Below, piece by piece: positions 50,870-61,155 of a DNA stretch of 64,000 nucleotides. A model generated the notes under the pieces. That model made no database searches and had not been told where the DNA came from. It saw only the letters and a program-made list of their open reading frames with translations. The translations under genes were made by a program, and so were the position numbers. This stretch comes from Ichthyophis bannanicus (taxonomy: Eukaryota; Chordata; Amphibia; Gymnophiona; Ichthyophiidae): NCBI GenBank assembly GCA_033557465.1, contig CM066043.1, forward strand, positions 84,154,662 through 84,218,661, given 5' to 3'. Position 1 is the first letter of the stretch. Each line of letters starts with the position of its first letter.

Positions 50870-52642
50870 GAAATTTGCATATGCTGGAGTCCCATCATAT
50901 ACAAATGTATCTCATACATATTTGTTGCAGATATCCTGAAAATCCAACAGACTGTAGGGTTCCCAGGACAAGTCTGGAAGCCTTTCATAGTCCTGAGAAG
51001 GAAAATGAAAGGGAAGTAACTTAATTCATCACATGGGGGGTACAAAGGAGTACAACAAAATCATTTTAGCAATATGTGAAATGCTTCCTAGACTATATCA
51101 CAAATAGGTTTTATAAGAGTTACTAATGAGGTAGATTTATTTTTGACACTTCCTTGTTTCCCTTTTTAAATTACCACTAGAAATCATAATCTCTGCTCCT
51201 ATATTTTTGTGTTAATTCTATGTGGTTTCTGCAACAGGAGCAGCACAGGAAGAGAGAATTTTCTGAGTGCCAGACAGAGCAGTTATGTCCTTAATAAAGT
51301 TGCACACAAGCAATTGCATCCTTAATAAACTGACAGGTAGCCCTGGGTCTAACTCACAGTAGCTGTTCCAGTTACTAGTTTCTGCCACAGCAGTAAAACT
51401 TATTAGAAAATGACGTTTCAGTCACTCTGAGTCCACCTGAAAACCAAGATGGACATTTAAGGGAGTGTACAGCCCAATGTTCTGTGACACCTCACATTAT
51501 TGACTGGGAATCAGAAAAATATAGAAGTTACAACAAACGGAATAAATCCCTGATCACACACTATCTAATCTATCAAAAGACTTCTTGTCCTGACACAAAA
51601 TATCTTATCTATAGCTTCCCTTTAATTTCCTTGAATCTTTGAGAAAGGCATGTTAGCAAAAGACTCACAAATTACCTCACACATTGGATCTGATTGGCCA
51701 TATTAACAAGAATGTCACAGATTACATTTCTCTCTCTCACCAGTGAACCAGAAATGGCTTTTTGGTAAGAGCCAAGTTACCCTTGGCAAGTACTAGGCAT
51801 TTTAGTGCACAGGGCAGAAACGTGGGAGGGAGCTCCTGATCCTGGATAACCTTCTACTGGTCCTTTCCTTCTCTTCTGACCCTCTTGCCATGTCCCCATT
51901 CTCTCTTCTTATACCCTCTATGGCACTTCTTTAAGTTCCCCACATTCCTACCCTCACCATGATCCCTTTCCTTCCTACTACCCATGACTCTTTGCAGCTT
52001 TTCCCTTCCATTTATTTATTTAAATATTTTTATATACCATCTTTGTGACAAATATCATTCAATAGTCCCTCTCTCTCCTATTCCTCCATGTGGTCTCTTT
52101 CACTTCTAATCTAACCCCACCATGGCCCTTTTCCCTACTGTTCTTCCACACCCATGTCCTCTTTCTCTCCTTTTTTCACCCCACCATGATCCTTCTCCCT
52201 ACCCAATGTTCCTCCCTTCTATGGCCCTTCTTCCTGCTCCTCTGTTTCAGTTCTAACTTTTGAAATTTCAAAAGAAATGCAAAAGCAATGGATATCTGGT
52301 GATAAAGAAATAACTAATATATCCTTCATGGTATTCCTTTTAACCATTCTGCTCACCTGGGATACAGTGTCCAGGAGCCAGCACTTCCCTTCAGGTCTGT
52401 CTCGCAAGTATTCCAAGGATTCTTGAAGTGGAGCCAGCATAATCTGGGAGACCTATTGCACTCAAAGTGCACTCACTTTTTCATACATCCAATAGAATTC
52501 AGTTGAGGCCAAAGGTTTGTTCTGAACCAAAAGGGTTTACTGAAAATTTGCTTAAAGTTGATTAAACATTCAAAATACCAGTGAAATTCAAACTTCAGAC
52601 ATTGATTAAACTCTACCAGAAAAAAAAGCAATGCACTTATAA
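50870..52642. other. mostly unassigned sequence
   Basis: Bases 50875-50985 contain a small MITE-like piece (CATATTTGTTGCAGATATCC and ATCCTGAAAATCCAACAGAC, with a TGGAGTCCCA / GGTTCCCAGGACA edge). Bases 52009-52065 hold an L2/SINE tail remnant (TTTATTTATTTAAATATTTT, then TATACCATCTTTGTGAC). The rest shows pyrimidine-rich runs (51900-52240) and no supported gene. Confidence 0.45.
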
Positions 52643-52790
52643 GGCCCAATTCCATCCCACACGTAGATCCCCTCTGTGCGTCCGGTCTGAACCGGACGCA
52701 CAGAGGGGATCATGATTTTGATCCCATGGGGCACATCTAACCCCGCGGGATCAGAATCATGAACAGTCCTGCACGTTGTGATAAGGAAGC
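52643..52790 (+). mobile_element. Harbinger-like multi-hairpin element, partial
   Basis: The left end TAA|GGCCCAATTCCATCCCAC matches the start of the 5485-6120 element, with TAA before it. The first hairpin is intact: GATCCCCTCTGTGCGTCCGG with its complement CCGGACGCACAGAGGGGATC (52665-52709). A second hairpin GATCATGATTTTGATCCC with GGGATCAGAATCATGA follows. The rest of the element is missing. Confidence 0.78.
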
Positions 52791-53247
52791 TTATCAAAGC
52801 TCAGGGAGTAAGGACAAAAGAGGGGAATTTACTCTGATCAAGGGACCTGTGCTGGCAGGTCAGAGACATAAGACAGCTTGTTTCCCTAAAAGACTACATG
52901 TTCCAGGATGCACCAGTTTGCAGAAAGCCCCTAGAGGAGCTAAAGTGGAAAAGCATGAGTCTAATCAGAGAAACCATTATGTCATCCCTAATCAAACACC
53001 TTCTAGGAGAGAGTTTAATCCACAACACCTGAAGTATGCAAGGGAGGAGTTGCAATCTAAGCCCTTTAAAACTAGAAGGGAATCTTCAGGAGGGGAGAAC
53101 CAGAGGAAGGACAGGAAGAAGAACCAGGATGGAAGCAGGAGGAACAGGAACAGGAACAACCGGAATCTGAAGGAACAAGGACAAGGAAGCAAATGGTCCA
53201 AGAGAGAAAACAGAATACTGCAGCTCGGTTACATATGCAGACCATAG
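52759..53247 (+). other. 162-codon basic open frame of unknown origin
   Basis: The frame begins inside the Harbinger remnant and ends inside hAT-related sequence. Its middle (52800-53200) is Lys/Arg/Asn/Gln-rich, for example SGGENQRKDRKKNQDGSRRN and NRNRNNRNLKEQGQGSKW. Purine-rich composition alone could keep it open. There is no domain. I would not call it a gene, but the 400 bases between the two transposon pieces match nothing else in the window. Confidence 0.3.
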
Positions 53248-53429
53248 TCCATCACCAAACATAGAATAAGGGATCACAGTTTAGAAATATGAAAGCAATA
53301 ATTAAACTGAGAGCATCAAAAGCCAATCTTGGAATATACAACAACACTGGAGAAATAAAACTATAAATTAATTTCCTCTTGTACTAAATAAAACGCAAAA
53401 CATTACCGATGCACATTTCCCAGAGCTGT

Positions 53430-54048
53430 GAGTCCAAAGAAGAGCAATCACTTTCACAGACCAACAAGGTGCACAAAGGAGCGAAGAGTCTATAACATTA
53501 GGGGATATTAATCCTTTATTGTGGAACTACCTCGACGTGTTTCAGCAAATGCCTTCTTCAGGGGGTTATAGCCTCAATAGACAAAAATGAACATATGTAA
53601 AAAGACATTCCAAAGAGTAAAACTAAAACTAAAAATAATAAAACAATAGAAAATAATAAACATATACCAGATGGTATGTGTGTAAAAATTATATGAAATT
53701 GATCATACCAATCCATAGAAAAAGGCTGAACCAGAGTGACATAATTAAAAAGTGACATTACATAAAAAAATAAATATATAATATAATACCATAAATTAAA
53801 TAAATAGCAAAATCATGAGTAATTAAGAACTAGTAGAACCCAGCTACATAAATGGCCAAAGGAAGGGTTTAAACTAATACACTGTCATTTTTAAACATTG
53901 TCAGGATCAATTAAAACCTTCCAAAAAATACAATGCAAGGCAAAAAAGACCATATCTTAGACAAGAACAACGAAAGAGCACAGTATGGGGATGAGGAGCA
54001 AAAGCTAGGACGAACCAAACCCAGAGATTTTATCAGGCAACTCACTCT
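53430..54048 (-). mobile_element. Penelope-like 3' region (probable), antisense
   Basis: CCTCGACGTGTTTCAGCAAA and GCCTTCTTCAGGGGGTTATA near 53531-53570 are the complement of a PLE-type 3' repeat with a hammerhead-like core. The flanking AT-rich DNA contains no GIY-YIG codons that I can recognise. The assignment is therefore by the ribozyme-like segment only. Confidence 0.45.
53531..53565 (-). ncRNA. candidate minimal hammerhead ribozyme
   Basis: On the minus strand the order is CTGAAGA (fits the CUGANGA core box), an 11-base insert that can fold as GGCA/TGCT with a TT loop (stem II), GAAA, then CACGTC. GTC would be the NUH cleavage triplet after a minimal stem III. Hammerheads with very short stem III are known from Penelope-like elements. 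The PLE at 48485-48510 has the related order CTGAAGT...GAAACGC. Confidence 0.45.
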
Positions 54049-54282
54049 TATATTTATTTATTTATTTAACAGGTTTTATATACCGCTTTATCATTTCAAT
54101 CAAAGTGGTTTACATTGAAACTTAAACTTGGTAATGTACATTAAATATCGATAACTTGGATTTTTTTTGAGACAATGGAGGGTTAAGTGACTTGCCCAAG
54201 TCCACAAGGAGCGCTGGTGGGAATTGAGCCCTGGTCTCTGGGTTCCCAAGCCAGTGTTCTTAACCATTAGGCTACTCCGCCA
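54049..54282 (-). mobile_element. tRNA-derived SINE with L2-like tail, subfamily 2
   Basis: Minus-strand head: GGCGGAGTAGCCTAATGGTT (box A region) and GGGCTCAATTCCCACCAG (box B region). The GGGCAAGTCACTTAACCCTC body follows, then an ATTGAAATGATAAAGCGGTA/TATAAAACCTG tail with (AAATA)n. It is shorter and more tRNA-like than the other two copies. Confidence 0.85.
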
Positions 54283-55324
54283 TATGTGTTGCAATGTTTT
54301 GTTGCATGAAAACCAACGTTGGGATCCTGTAGTATAAAGTGCATGTACTTTAAAAAGCATCTTTCTAGCTATTAGTATTCATTGACTAATGTGAACTCTT
54401 AATTACTAGCATAGTGGAAATAATTATAAAAAGTTGCCTGAATGTTTGTGGCCCTGTAGTTAGTGTCGGCAAAATCGTGAGAGAGCCATAGTGGGGAAAT
54501 GCTGGGCATTTATACATCTGGACTTTTTGCGCTGAAAACCCAGTTCAAAGGGCATGGAGATCGGCATTGAAAGGAGCTGCTATTGGTTAGGAGTTTGACA
54601 ATGGGACAACTTGTGGAGCAGACCTCGATTATACCATCATTGTATTTATTATGAATGTACAAACCAGATATGTCAATAAAATCATTGGCATGAAAATCAT
54701 GGGCACTTCAAAATTGAGAATGATTATGACCATTCTAAAGGAAGGGGGATATCTCATCAGTTTTGGACTATTTGAATCTATGGATTATAATAAAAAAGGA
54801 ATTGTAGTAACTGGTATAAAGTAATACTAGGGAGTAATGAGATGCCCATGAGGTCGTTTAAAATGTAATAATACATATTTTTTTAATGTAAAGTCAAACT
54901 TTGGGATATTGATAACCACGTTCATGTACGCAACAGAACAAAAAAGTAACCAGCGGGCCAGAACAGAACACACATCACCATTTTTAAAAAATGGACCATA
55001 AATGGATTGAAGCTTTGCAGGCAAAGCTTGATTATGTGCTGAAGGTTATGTGATATAGAAGAAAACCATTGAAGCATACATTGCACTGATAAAATGTGAA
55101 AAACGATAAATGAAGTCATGTCAGAGGCCGTAAATGGGGAACGAATATTAAAAGCCAATGATAGTCATGAGGAGGATTAAAAAATAATGATAAATAATAA
55201 AAGTATGATTAAGAACTAATTAATAAAATGTCAAGAAACTAGAATGGTCAAAGGGGAGCCATGGGTGGAAGATTAAGTCATATCATTACTAAAATCAAAC
55301 AGACAGAATGATGTAGTAAAAATG
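54283..55324. other. unassigned AT-rich sequence within hAT copy 4
   Basis: AT-rich DNA without motif or terminal repeat that I can identify. It could be more of the PLE-like insertion. Confidence 0.35.
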
Positions 55325-55423
55325 TGTAGCCAAGAAGCACAAACTAAAAACCTATTGTCAGGGAGTCCCGAGGTGCGGGATCATGTGAGGCAACATTCCT
55401 GCACAATGAACGGGCCAGCCCTG

Positions 55424-56061
55424 CTGACAGCTATACAACTGTGTATGTGTGTTTGTGTGGTGTGTGCATACATATGGAAGAGTTTCATATTTAAAAATAT
55501 GGTTTCCAGTTATGCATTTTTACATGGTTATTCTGGAGAGAGTGGTATTGGAGCGATCATGATTGTTGAGATAAATGATCAAAATTTTGGGGAGAGTGGC
55601 TAGAGCCATGAAAGTTAATTGAGAGAGTGAAAAGTTAAAGTTTTTCTATGGGGCCTAATACACATGCATTGGACCTGAGGGGGGCAGGGCCTTTAATTAC
55701 ATTCACCTTAGCTCCAGGCCTCATGCTCGGAAAATCTTCACTGACAGCAAAGTGACTGTCGCCTTCATTTATTTTCAAGCAGGCCCACATTTCTCGAAAG
55801 ATAGGACTAAGGCTAAAATGGTTGGGGCATGCCCCGAACAGTCTCATCTCTGCTTATGCCCTTTTTCTCATTTTATTTCTCTCTCTGCATGAATTAATCA
55901 GATCGCATTGGCTGGGAAGTAAAGATGGCACAAACCCAAATGTGTTTATACTATGCATTGTAAAAAGTTTCAAAATTAGTGGCTTAATAGTACAAGGTTT
56001 ATTAATATATGTACTGCTTCATGTAAAGAATGGTTTGAAACTATAGTACACTGAACAATTG
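55424..56061. other. unassigned sequence
   Basis: No repeat or gene recognised. GT-rich short run at 55440-55470. Confidence 0.4.
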
Positions 56062-56260
56062 GCCTGGGAGTGCCCAAATGTCTTGGATCCTTGAAGCTAA
56101 GCAGCGCTAGAGATCTGGTTAGTACATGGATAGAGGAACCACTAGCAAAACCCTGTGCTGTGGCTTACTAAAGGCAATAGCAAATCTGTGTAATATTCAT
56201 CCAAGAAAAAAGTCACAAATTCAACCAAAGGGACCAGCAATAATAGTTGTCAAAAAAAAT
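56062..56260 (+). mobile_element. 5S rRNA-derived SINE or pseudogene with RTE-like body
   Basis: Bases 56069-56166 align with vertebrate 5S rRNA: GTGCCCAAATGTC, then TGAAGCTAAGCAGCG (box A region), TCTGGTTAGTACATGGATAG (intermediate element and box C region) and CTGTGCTGTGGCTTA (3' end). Bases 56170-56215 (AAGGCAATAGCAAATCTGTG, ATATTCATCCAAGAAAA) resemble the RTE/BovB phrase at 13213-13255. A 5S head joined to an RTE-type body is known from 5S-RTE SINEs. It is mutated at several conserved 5S positions and is not a functional rRNA gene. Confidence 0.75.
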
Positions 56261-57061
56261 ACTAACTACTATATACCACTCTATTTTTAAAGTATTGAAA
56301 AAGTATTAGAGTGGACCATCAAAGACTGTAATAGGTGCTTCGCTATTACCAGCGCCACAATCCCAGAACAAGACAAACAATAGTTGAACAATGTTGGAGA
56401 TACTGCACTCCCATTATCTGGTCCACCAAAACATATCCTTTAACGTTCAAGTAAATGTCCCAAGTAAAAATGACTTCCTTTTTTTGTGCAATTAAAATAT
56501 ACTTTTCTATATTCAATATTCTATGTTCCGATGATAGTACTGTACCTAACAGCTCCTTGTCCTTTCTTAAGCAGCACCCCAACACGACCTCTGTTTTGAG
56601 ATAAATGTTTCACAATGAAGAGAGGCTATTCCATTAAAGGAAAGAAGCGTTCCCTCCTAATGGAAGAGGCAACCTGGTCGAGCACTGATCACTCAATTCC
56701 CAGCACCTAGAAATGGGTAGAAAAAGGAACATAGGGACAACAAATAATAGACAAATGGTAGATAAAGCTTTTTACTGCTTTGTTAAACTCGGCAGTTTCT
56801 ACCACTCCTTTTCAGCTTCATGTTCATTCTGAACTCGCCTCATAAGTGTGACTATACTGTATGTAGAGAGGTTTTAAAACACAGCCACCTGGAGTTTTAT
56901 TCCCATTTTAACTCCAGTCGTTGCCGTGGGGCTACAAATTGAAACTCCTTTAGAACCAGGGACCAGTATATTTGTGTGTTTCCCCAGACATGTACCGAAA
57001 ATAACTATATGTGTTATAATATTAAGAAAATATAATTATATTAGTACTACACTGAATTGCT
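56261..57061. other. unassigned sequence
   Basis: Roughly 800 bases without an identified element or coding frame. Confidence 0.4.
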
Positions 57062-57500
57062 GGGTGACCATGAATATTGTGTGCAAGTCTGGTTGCTGTA
57101 TCTTATAGTGGAATAGAAAAGGTACAGAGAAGAGCAACCAAAATGGTAAACGGGATGGAAGGATACCCTATGAGGAGAGGCTTAAAAGGTTAGGGCTTTT
57201 CAACCTGGAAAAGAGATGGCTGAGGGGGAGATATGATAGAGGTCTATAAATTAATGAATGAAGTGGAACGGGTAAACGTAGATCGATTGTTTATGCTATC
57301 AAAAACTGGACTTGCAATGAAGCCACAGTGTAACCCATTAGGATTAATAAGAATATATTTTTTTCACTCAATGCGTAATCAAACTTTGGAATTCATTACC
57401 GGAGGATGTGGTAGAAGCTGTTAGTGTAGCTGGGTTTAAAAAAGGTTTGGACAAGTTCTTGGAGGAAAGGTCCATGAACCATTATTAAAGAGGACCTGGG

Positions 57501-58922
57501 GCCTAGGATTGCCTTGAAGAAGCTGAAGGCGAGTAAAAGTGATGGAGGGGTCCATTTTCCTGAATTCCGGTGGTATCGCCTTGTGGCAATTCTGAAGCAG
57601 GGAAGTCTTTGGTCTGCTGGAGAATCACCTATTCAAAAGCCAATATGGGTAGAACTTGAAGAACGTCTGTGTCATCCCTGTCCAATCAGTTTGGTTATGG
57701 GAATGAGATGGTCTGAGACTTCTGCGGCGGGACGAGTAATCCTATCGACACAGGGTGTATTTCAGAGTCTTTTGCCCATCATAGAAAACGAAAATCTGTC
57801 TTCTCGCCAAATGCCCTTATGTCATAACCCAGTGTTTAAAATCAATAAAGTCCCCTTTGCGTGGGCTGTTTGGCAGAGGTGTGGTGTATGGACTGTGGGG
57901 CAATTGATGGTTGGATATGAGTGGAAGACTTTTGGTATGCTGCTGGCGGAGTTTTGGTTACCTTCGAGATGCCACTATCAATGGCTGCAACTCAGATATT
58001 GTTTGGCTCAGCTGCGGCGGCAGCCTAGAGAATATTTGTGTTCCTGGGGCCTGGAGAAGATTATGGCAAGAATCAACTCTGAGAAAGGTGGTATCTCAAG
58101 TATCTACGCGATTTTTAGAGCACACCATCCGAGTAAAGTGCAGGGCCTATGTAAGATATGGGAAGAAGAGACTGAAGCCCCGTCGAAGCAGAATTTGTGG
58201 AGTCTTTTGTGGGGACCTATAGTCCGCACCTCAAGATCTGCTGCACTTACACAATCCATGTTCTTTTTTGCGCATAGGGCATTTATCACGCCGTGCAAGA
58301 TATCCAAATGGAAGCCTGGTGGTTCCTCTTTTTGCTGGTCTTGCCAAACTGCGCCGGGCACAATGCGACATATGTTTTTGGATTGCCCATTCATCCAGGG
58401 GTTTTGGACTCCAGTATGGAAAAGGATTCTGCAGGTGGTGGGTTGCTCTTCCCCTCTGACATGGCGTATAGTAGTCCTGAGATCTGCAGCTGAGATCCCA
58501 ATGCTGGAAAAGGATCATTTCTTTATACTAAACTTCATGATTGCTATAGCCATAAAATTGATCTTATTGAATTGGAAGGATTTTTCAAAGTTAAATTGGC
58601 ATACTTGGTGGAATCAAGTGTGTCTTTATAGTAGATACGAAAAAGCTCAGGATAAGGTCAATAACCTAAGAGGGAAAGAGACTGCCCTGAATAAATGGTC
58701 CGCCTTAGATAGTCTTGCATGTGCTGGTAGGAGCTGAACAGATTGGCCGTGGTTTGCAAGGTAGGGGGGGGGGGCGAGTTGTGGGAGTAGTATAGGTGTG
58801 TGTAGTGGGTGTTGTAATTGTATTATTGAATACTGATAACGACCTGATGCTTCAGTTTTGTGTTTTGTAATTTTGTCAAAACACTCAATAACGTTGTTTA
58901 ACCCCCCCAAAAAAAAAAAATG
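57501..58922 (+). mobile_element. 5'-truncated L1 with 14-bp TSD
   Basis: The direct repeats AAAGAGGACCTGGG at 57487-57500 and 58923-58936 flank a body that ends in an A-rich tail (CCCCCCAAAAAAAAAAAATG at 58903-58922). The body is the C-terminal end of ORF2 and a 170-base 3' UTR. It lies in the CR1 family C copy. Confidence 0.92.
57502..58737 (+). CDS. L1 ORF2 C-terminal domain, 412 open codons, 5'-truncated
   Basis: The frame is open from the truncation point with no start codon (PRIALKKLKASKSDGGVHFP opens it). It ends with a stop at 58735-58737. SDGGVHFPEFRWY is the block just after the RT thumb. Residues about 250-300 include FCWSCQTAPGTMRHMFLDCP, the CCHC-like knuckle (C-x2-C-x7-8-H-x4-C) required for L1 mobility. 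The end TWWNQVCLYSRYEKA matches the remnant at 15850. The absence of stops in about 1.2 kb suggests recent insertion. It has no promoter and no catalytic domains, so it is inert. Confidence 0.88.
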   Translation, partial: PRIALKKLKASKSDGGVHFPEFRWYRLVAILKQGSLWSAGESPIQKPIWVELEERLCHPCPISLVMGMRWSETSAAGRVILSTQGVFQSLLPIIENENLSSRQMPLCHNPVFKINKVPFAWAVWQRCGVWTVGQLMVGYEWKTFGMLLAEFWLPSRCHYQWLQLRYCLAQLRRQPREYLCSWGLEKIMARINSEKGGISSIYAIFRAHHPSKVQGLCKIWEEETEAPSKQNLWSLLWGPIVRTSRSAALTQSMFFFAHRAFITPCKISKWKPGGSSFCWSCQTAPGTMRHMFLDCPFIQGFWTPVWKRILQVVGCSSPLTWRIVVLRSAAEIPMLEKDHFFILNFMIAIAIKLILLNWKDFSKLNWHTWWNQVCLYSRYEKAQDKVNNLRGKETALNKWSALDSLACAGRS

Positions 58923-59085
58923 AAAGAGGACCTGGGAAATCCACTGCTTGCCCCTATACAAGTATTGTGGAACCTGTGTCCTTTGGAGAAACTGCTAGGT
59001 ACTTGTCACCTGGATTGGCCACTGCTGGAAACAGGATACTGGGCTTGATGGACCTTGGTCTGACTCAGTATGGCAATTATTTGGG

Positions 59086-59324
59086 CCCCCTAGAGGCTTA
59101 CTTTTGATGACCTATATGCAAGTTAGATCTTTTTTTCTTATTTCAATTTTACTTTGCTCTAGCACAAAAATGCAACAGTCACATCTTCACATAGCAGCTG
59201 TGGACATATGGTAACAATTACAAACAGTAGCAAACATCACAAGGTAAATATTTACCTCAGTCTCTCAAATGACCGCTCAACATCTGCATGAACTTTGGCC
59301 ATTTGTGTGATGGGAGATGTTTGT
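59086..59324. other. unassigned spacer
   Basis: AT-rich DNA without recognised feature. Confidence 0.3.
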
Positions 59325-59500
59325 TTATTTGTAAGTTTTTCTATACTGCCTCTTCCCAAGATCAAGGGTGGTTTACAATGAACAACCAAGATACACAGAA
59401 CTTACTGTAGAACAGTCGTGATCCATCAAACTGTAAGAATTATTTACAGGAAAAGTGTTTTACAGACAACATATTTACAAATGCAAATTGGACTAATTTA
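59325..59500 (-). mobile_element. L2/SINE-type 3' tail fragment, antisense
   Basis: TTTGTTTATTTGTAAGTTTT, then TCTATACTGCCTCTTCCCAA and GGGTGGTTTACAATGAACAA is the complement of the stem-loop plus AAATA tail shared by the L2 and SINE copies. No head or ORF survives. Confidence 0.6.
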
Positions 59501-59606
59501 TTTTAAATGGAATACTTGATAATAAACAGGGCATCAGTGGTGGAAATGGGTATTTGTGTGTTTTTAGGATGGATAAATTTCATTATTGTCATGAATGTTT
59601 CCATAA

Positions 59607-60223
59607 GGCTCGATTCTGTGCCACGAATAGTAGGGATGGACGTCCCAACGGGACATCCATTCCCACTATTCATGCTTTCTGAGGCTGCATCTAACTTCCC
59701 TGCCAGTTGTATAGGGAGGTTAGAGGGGGCCGGAGTCTGGTCAGTCGCCGGCCCTGGACGTACAGGGCCGGTGACATGTGCGGCAAAGTGGTGGAATAAC
59801 TTCCCTGGATATTTTTTTTTGTACTGCTGGAGTGCAGATGGGGCGGGGTGGGGGGGGGTGCGGAGGATATTCCCTGCAGCCCAACCCTGGCCTTTGGAGG
59901 CCAGATTGGGGGTTGGGCTGTGGTGAATAAGCACTTATATCCGGTGGCCGGCATCGAGGCTTTTAAATGGAGCCATGGTGCCATAGCAACTGAACACCAT
60001 GGCGCCACAACTCCATTTAAAAGCCCTGACTGAGTTAGTCAGGCAGGTCATGTATATGCAGGCCGGACTGAATCACAGTCCTGGCCTACACGTACATGAC
60101 TGATCGTGATTCTGATCCCACGGGGCTAGATGTGCCCCATGGGATCAGAATCGCAATCCCCTCTGTACGTCCGGTTCAGACCAAACATACAGAGGGGATC
60201 TACGTCCAGAACGGAATGAGCCC
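59607..60223 (-). mobile_element. Harbinger-like multi-hairpin element, subfamily 1
   Basis: Left end GGCTCGATTCTGTGCCACGA, right end GGAATGAGCCC; the order is inverted relative to 5485-6120. Hairpins: CGAATAGTAGGGATGGACGT...ACATCCATTCCCACTATTC (59624-59670), GCCCTGGACGTACAGGGC (59752-59769), GGTGCCATAG...ATGGCGCC near 59965-60005, CACAGTCCTGGCC region, GATTCTGATCCCACGGGG...CCCCATGGGATCAGAATC (60110-60151) and GATCCCCTCTGTACGTCCGG with a diverged complement at 60155-60201. TA lies at both borders. No coding. Confidence 0.77.
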
Positions 60224-60234
60224 TATAGTGTTCA

Positions 60235-61155
60235 ATGAATAAACATGTTTTAATTTCCTTTCAGAACATTTGGAGATCTTTGATAGATCTTAATGTATCT
60301 GGTAGAGCATTCCAGAATATAGGGGCAACATAGTTGAATGCCTATTTGTAGATTGTTTTGTCTTGCGAAAGTCAGAAGGGACTATTATAGTGTTTTGTGT
60401 GCATTCTCTTTTGATTTTCATCAGTTGATGAGTTAATTAGGGAGGAGATAAATGAAGGTGTAATGTTATTCAGGAGTTGAAAAGTGATCATTAGTGTTTT
60501 ATATTTGATCCTTCTTGTAATTGGTAACCAATGAAGTTTGTATAGTATAGGAGTAATGTGATCTGTACTATGAGATTTACAAATGATTTGGGCTGCAAAG
60601 TTCTGAACCATTTGGACCTGAGTAGTAACCTCTTGGACAACCCATGTAATATAATATTACAGAAATCAAAATGTGAAGTGATTAAGGCCTGGAGCACAGA
60701 TCTAAAATCATAACTATCAAGCAGTGATCTGAGATGTTGAATCATTCGAAAATTAAACAACATAGATCTAGTAACCAGCTCTAGATGAGATCCCATGCTG
60801 AGAGATTGACCAAGGGTTACCCCGAGGTATTTTACTTCATTTTTTACTTCCAGTCCGGCTTCTTGAATAGAGAGTATAAAGAGAGGGGGGGGGGGGGAAA
60901 GAGTGAAGTTCTGATTCCTGATAATATACAAAACTTCGGTTTTATTGAAGATTATCTTTGTGTTATGTGCTTTCATTGAGGCAGGATGACACTTGGTGTT
61001 GGGTAAGCTTTATTATATCCAGGGGGGAAATATAGCATTATATCATCTACATAGATGTGATATCCTACTTTGAATTTTTTAAAAAATATTATAAATCAGT
61101 TGCAGATATAAATTAAATAGGAGTGCTGAGAGGAAAGACCCTTGAGGTATGCCCT
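60235..61155 (-). pseudogene. L2 LINE, antisense, interrupted at its RT motif B by DIRS copy 3
   Basis: Minus-strand frames 60976-60491 and 60611-60372 give KIIFNKTEVLYIIRNQNF, EVKYLGVTLGQSLSMGSHLE, YDFRSVLQALITSHFDFCNI and HSTDHITPILYKLHWLPITR. Above 60976 the sequence reaches an RT region whose complement CTTGAGGTATGCCCT encodes the QGIPQG motif B, where the DIRS begins. A G run at 60888-60897 lies in the ORF. The 3' end lies near 60235, without an intact tail. Confidence 0.82.

Larger units (their letters stand above)
41405..50870 (-). mobile_element. near-full-length CR1 family A LINE carrying three nested transposons
   Basis: The 3' tail lies at 41405 (GCATAGAAACATGATGGCAG) and the 5' UTR tandem repeat at 50338-50865. 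Removing the hAT (42155-44004), mariner (44447-45212) and Penelope-like (46752-48990) insertions with their duplications leaves about 4.6 kb, the expected CR1 size. On the minus strand the order is 5' UTR, ORF1 with an esterase domain, endonuclease, RT, C-terminal domain, 3' UTR. Many stops make it inactive, but the complete layout makes it the best reference for family A. Confidence 0.88.
53206..55423 (+). mobile_element. hAT family copy 4, interrupted and rearranged
   Basis: Bases 53206-53425 match 18980-19225 of the complete hAT element (AAACAGAATACTGCAGCTCG, AATAAAACTATAAATTAATT, TTCCTCTTGTACTAAATAAA). Bases 55325-55423 match its right end (GTCAGGGAGTCCCGAGGTGC, AACATTCCTGCACAATGAAC, GGGCCAGCCCTG). 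The interval holds PLE-like and other sequence plus a SINE, without the minisatellite or palindrome. No matching 8-bp duplication was found, so the left end is lost. Confidence 0.68.
57062..59085 (+). mobile_element. CR1 family C, 5'-truncated, interrupted by an L1
   Basis: Bases 57062-57486 encode decayed C-terminal CR1 (DHEYCVQVWLLYLI-like, KVQRRATKMVNGMEG, EVYKLMNEVERVNVDRLFML), ending with GGTTTGGACAAGTTCTTGGA. After the L1 insertion the 3' UTR resumes at 58937 and ends GATGGACCTTGGTCTGACTC at 59050. The copy matches the 21490-22110 segment but has many indels. Confidence 0.87.

Noticed and set aside
56069..56166. Functional 5S rRNA gene
   Set aside because: Conserved 5S positions are mutated, the 5' end is not 5S-like, and there is no T-run terminator directly after the 3' end.
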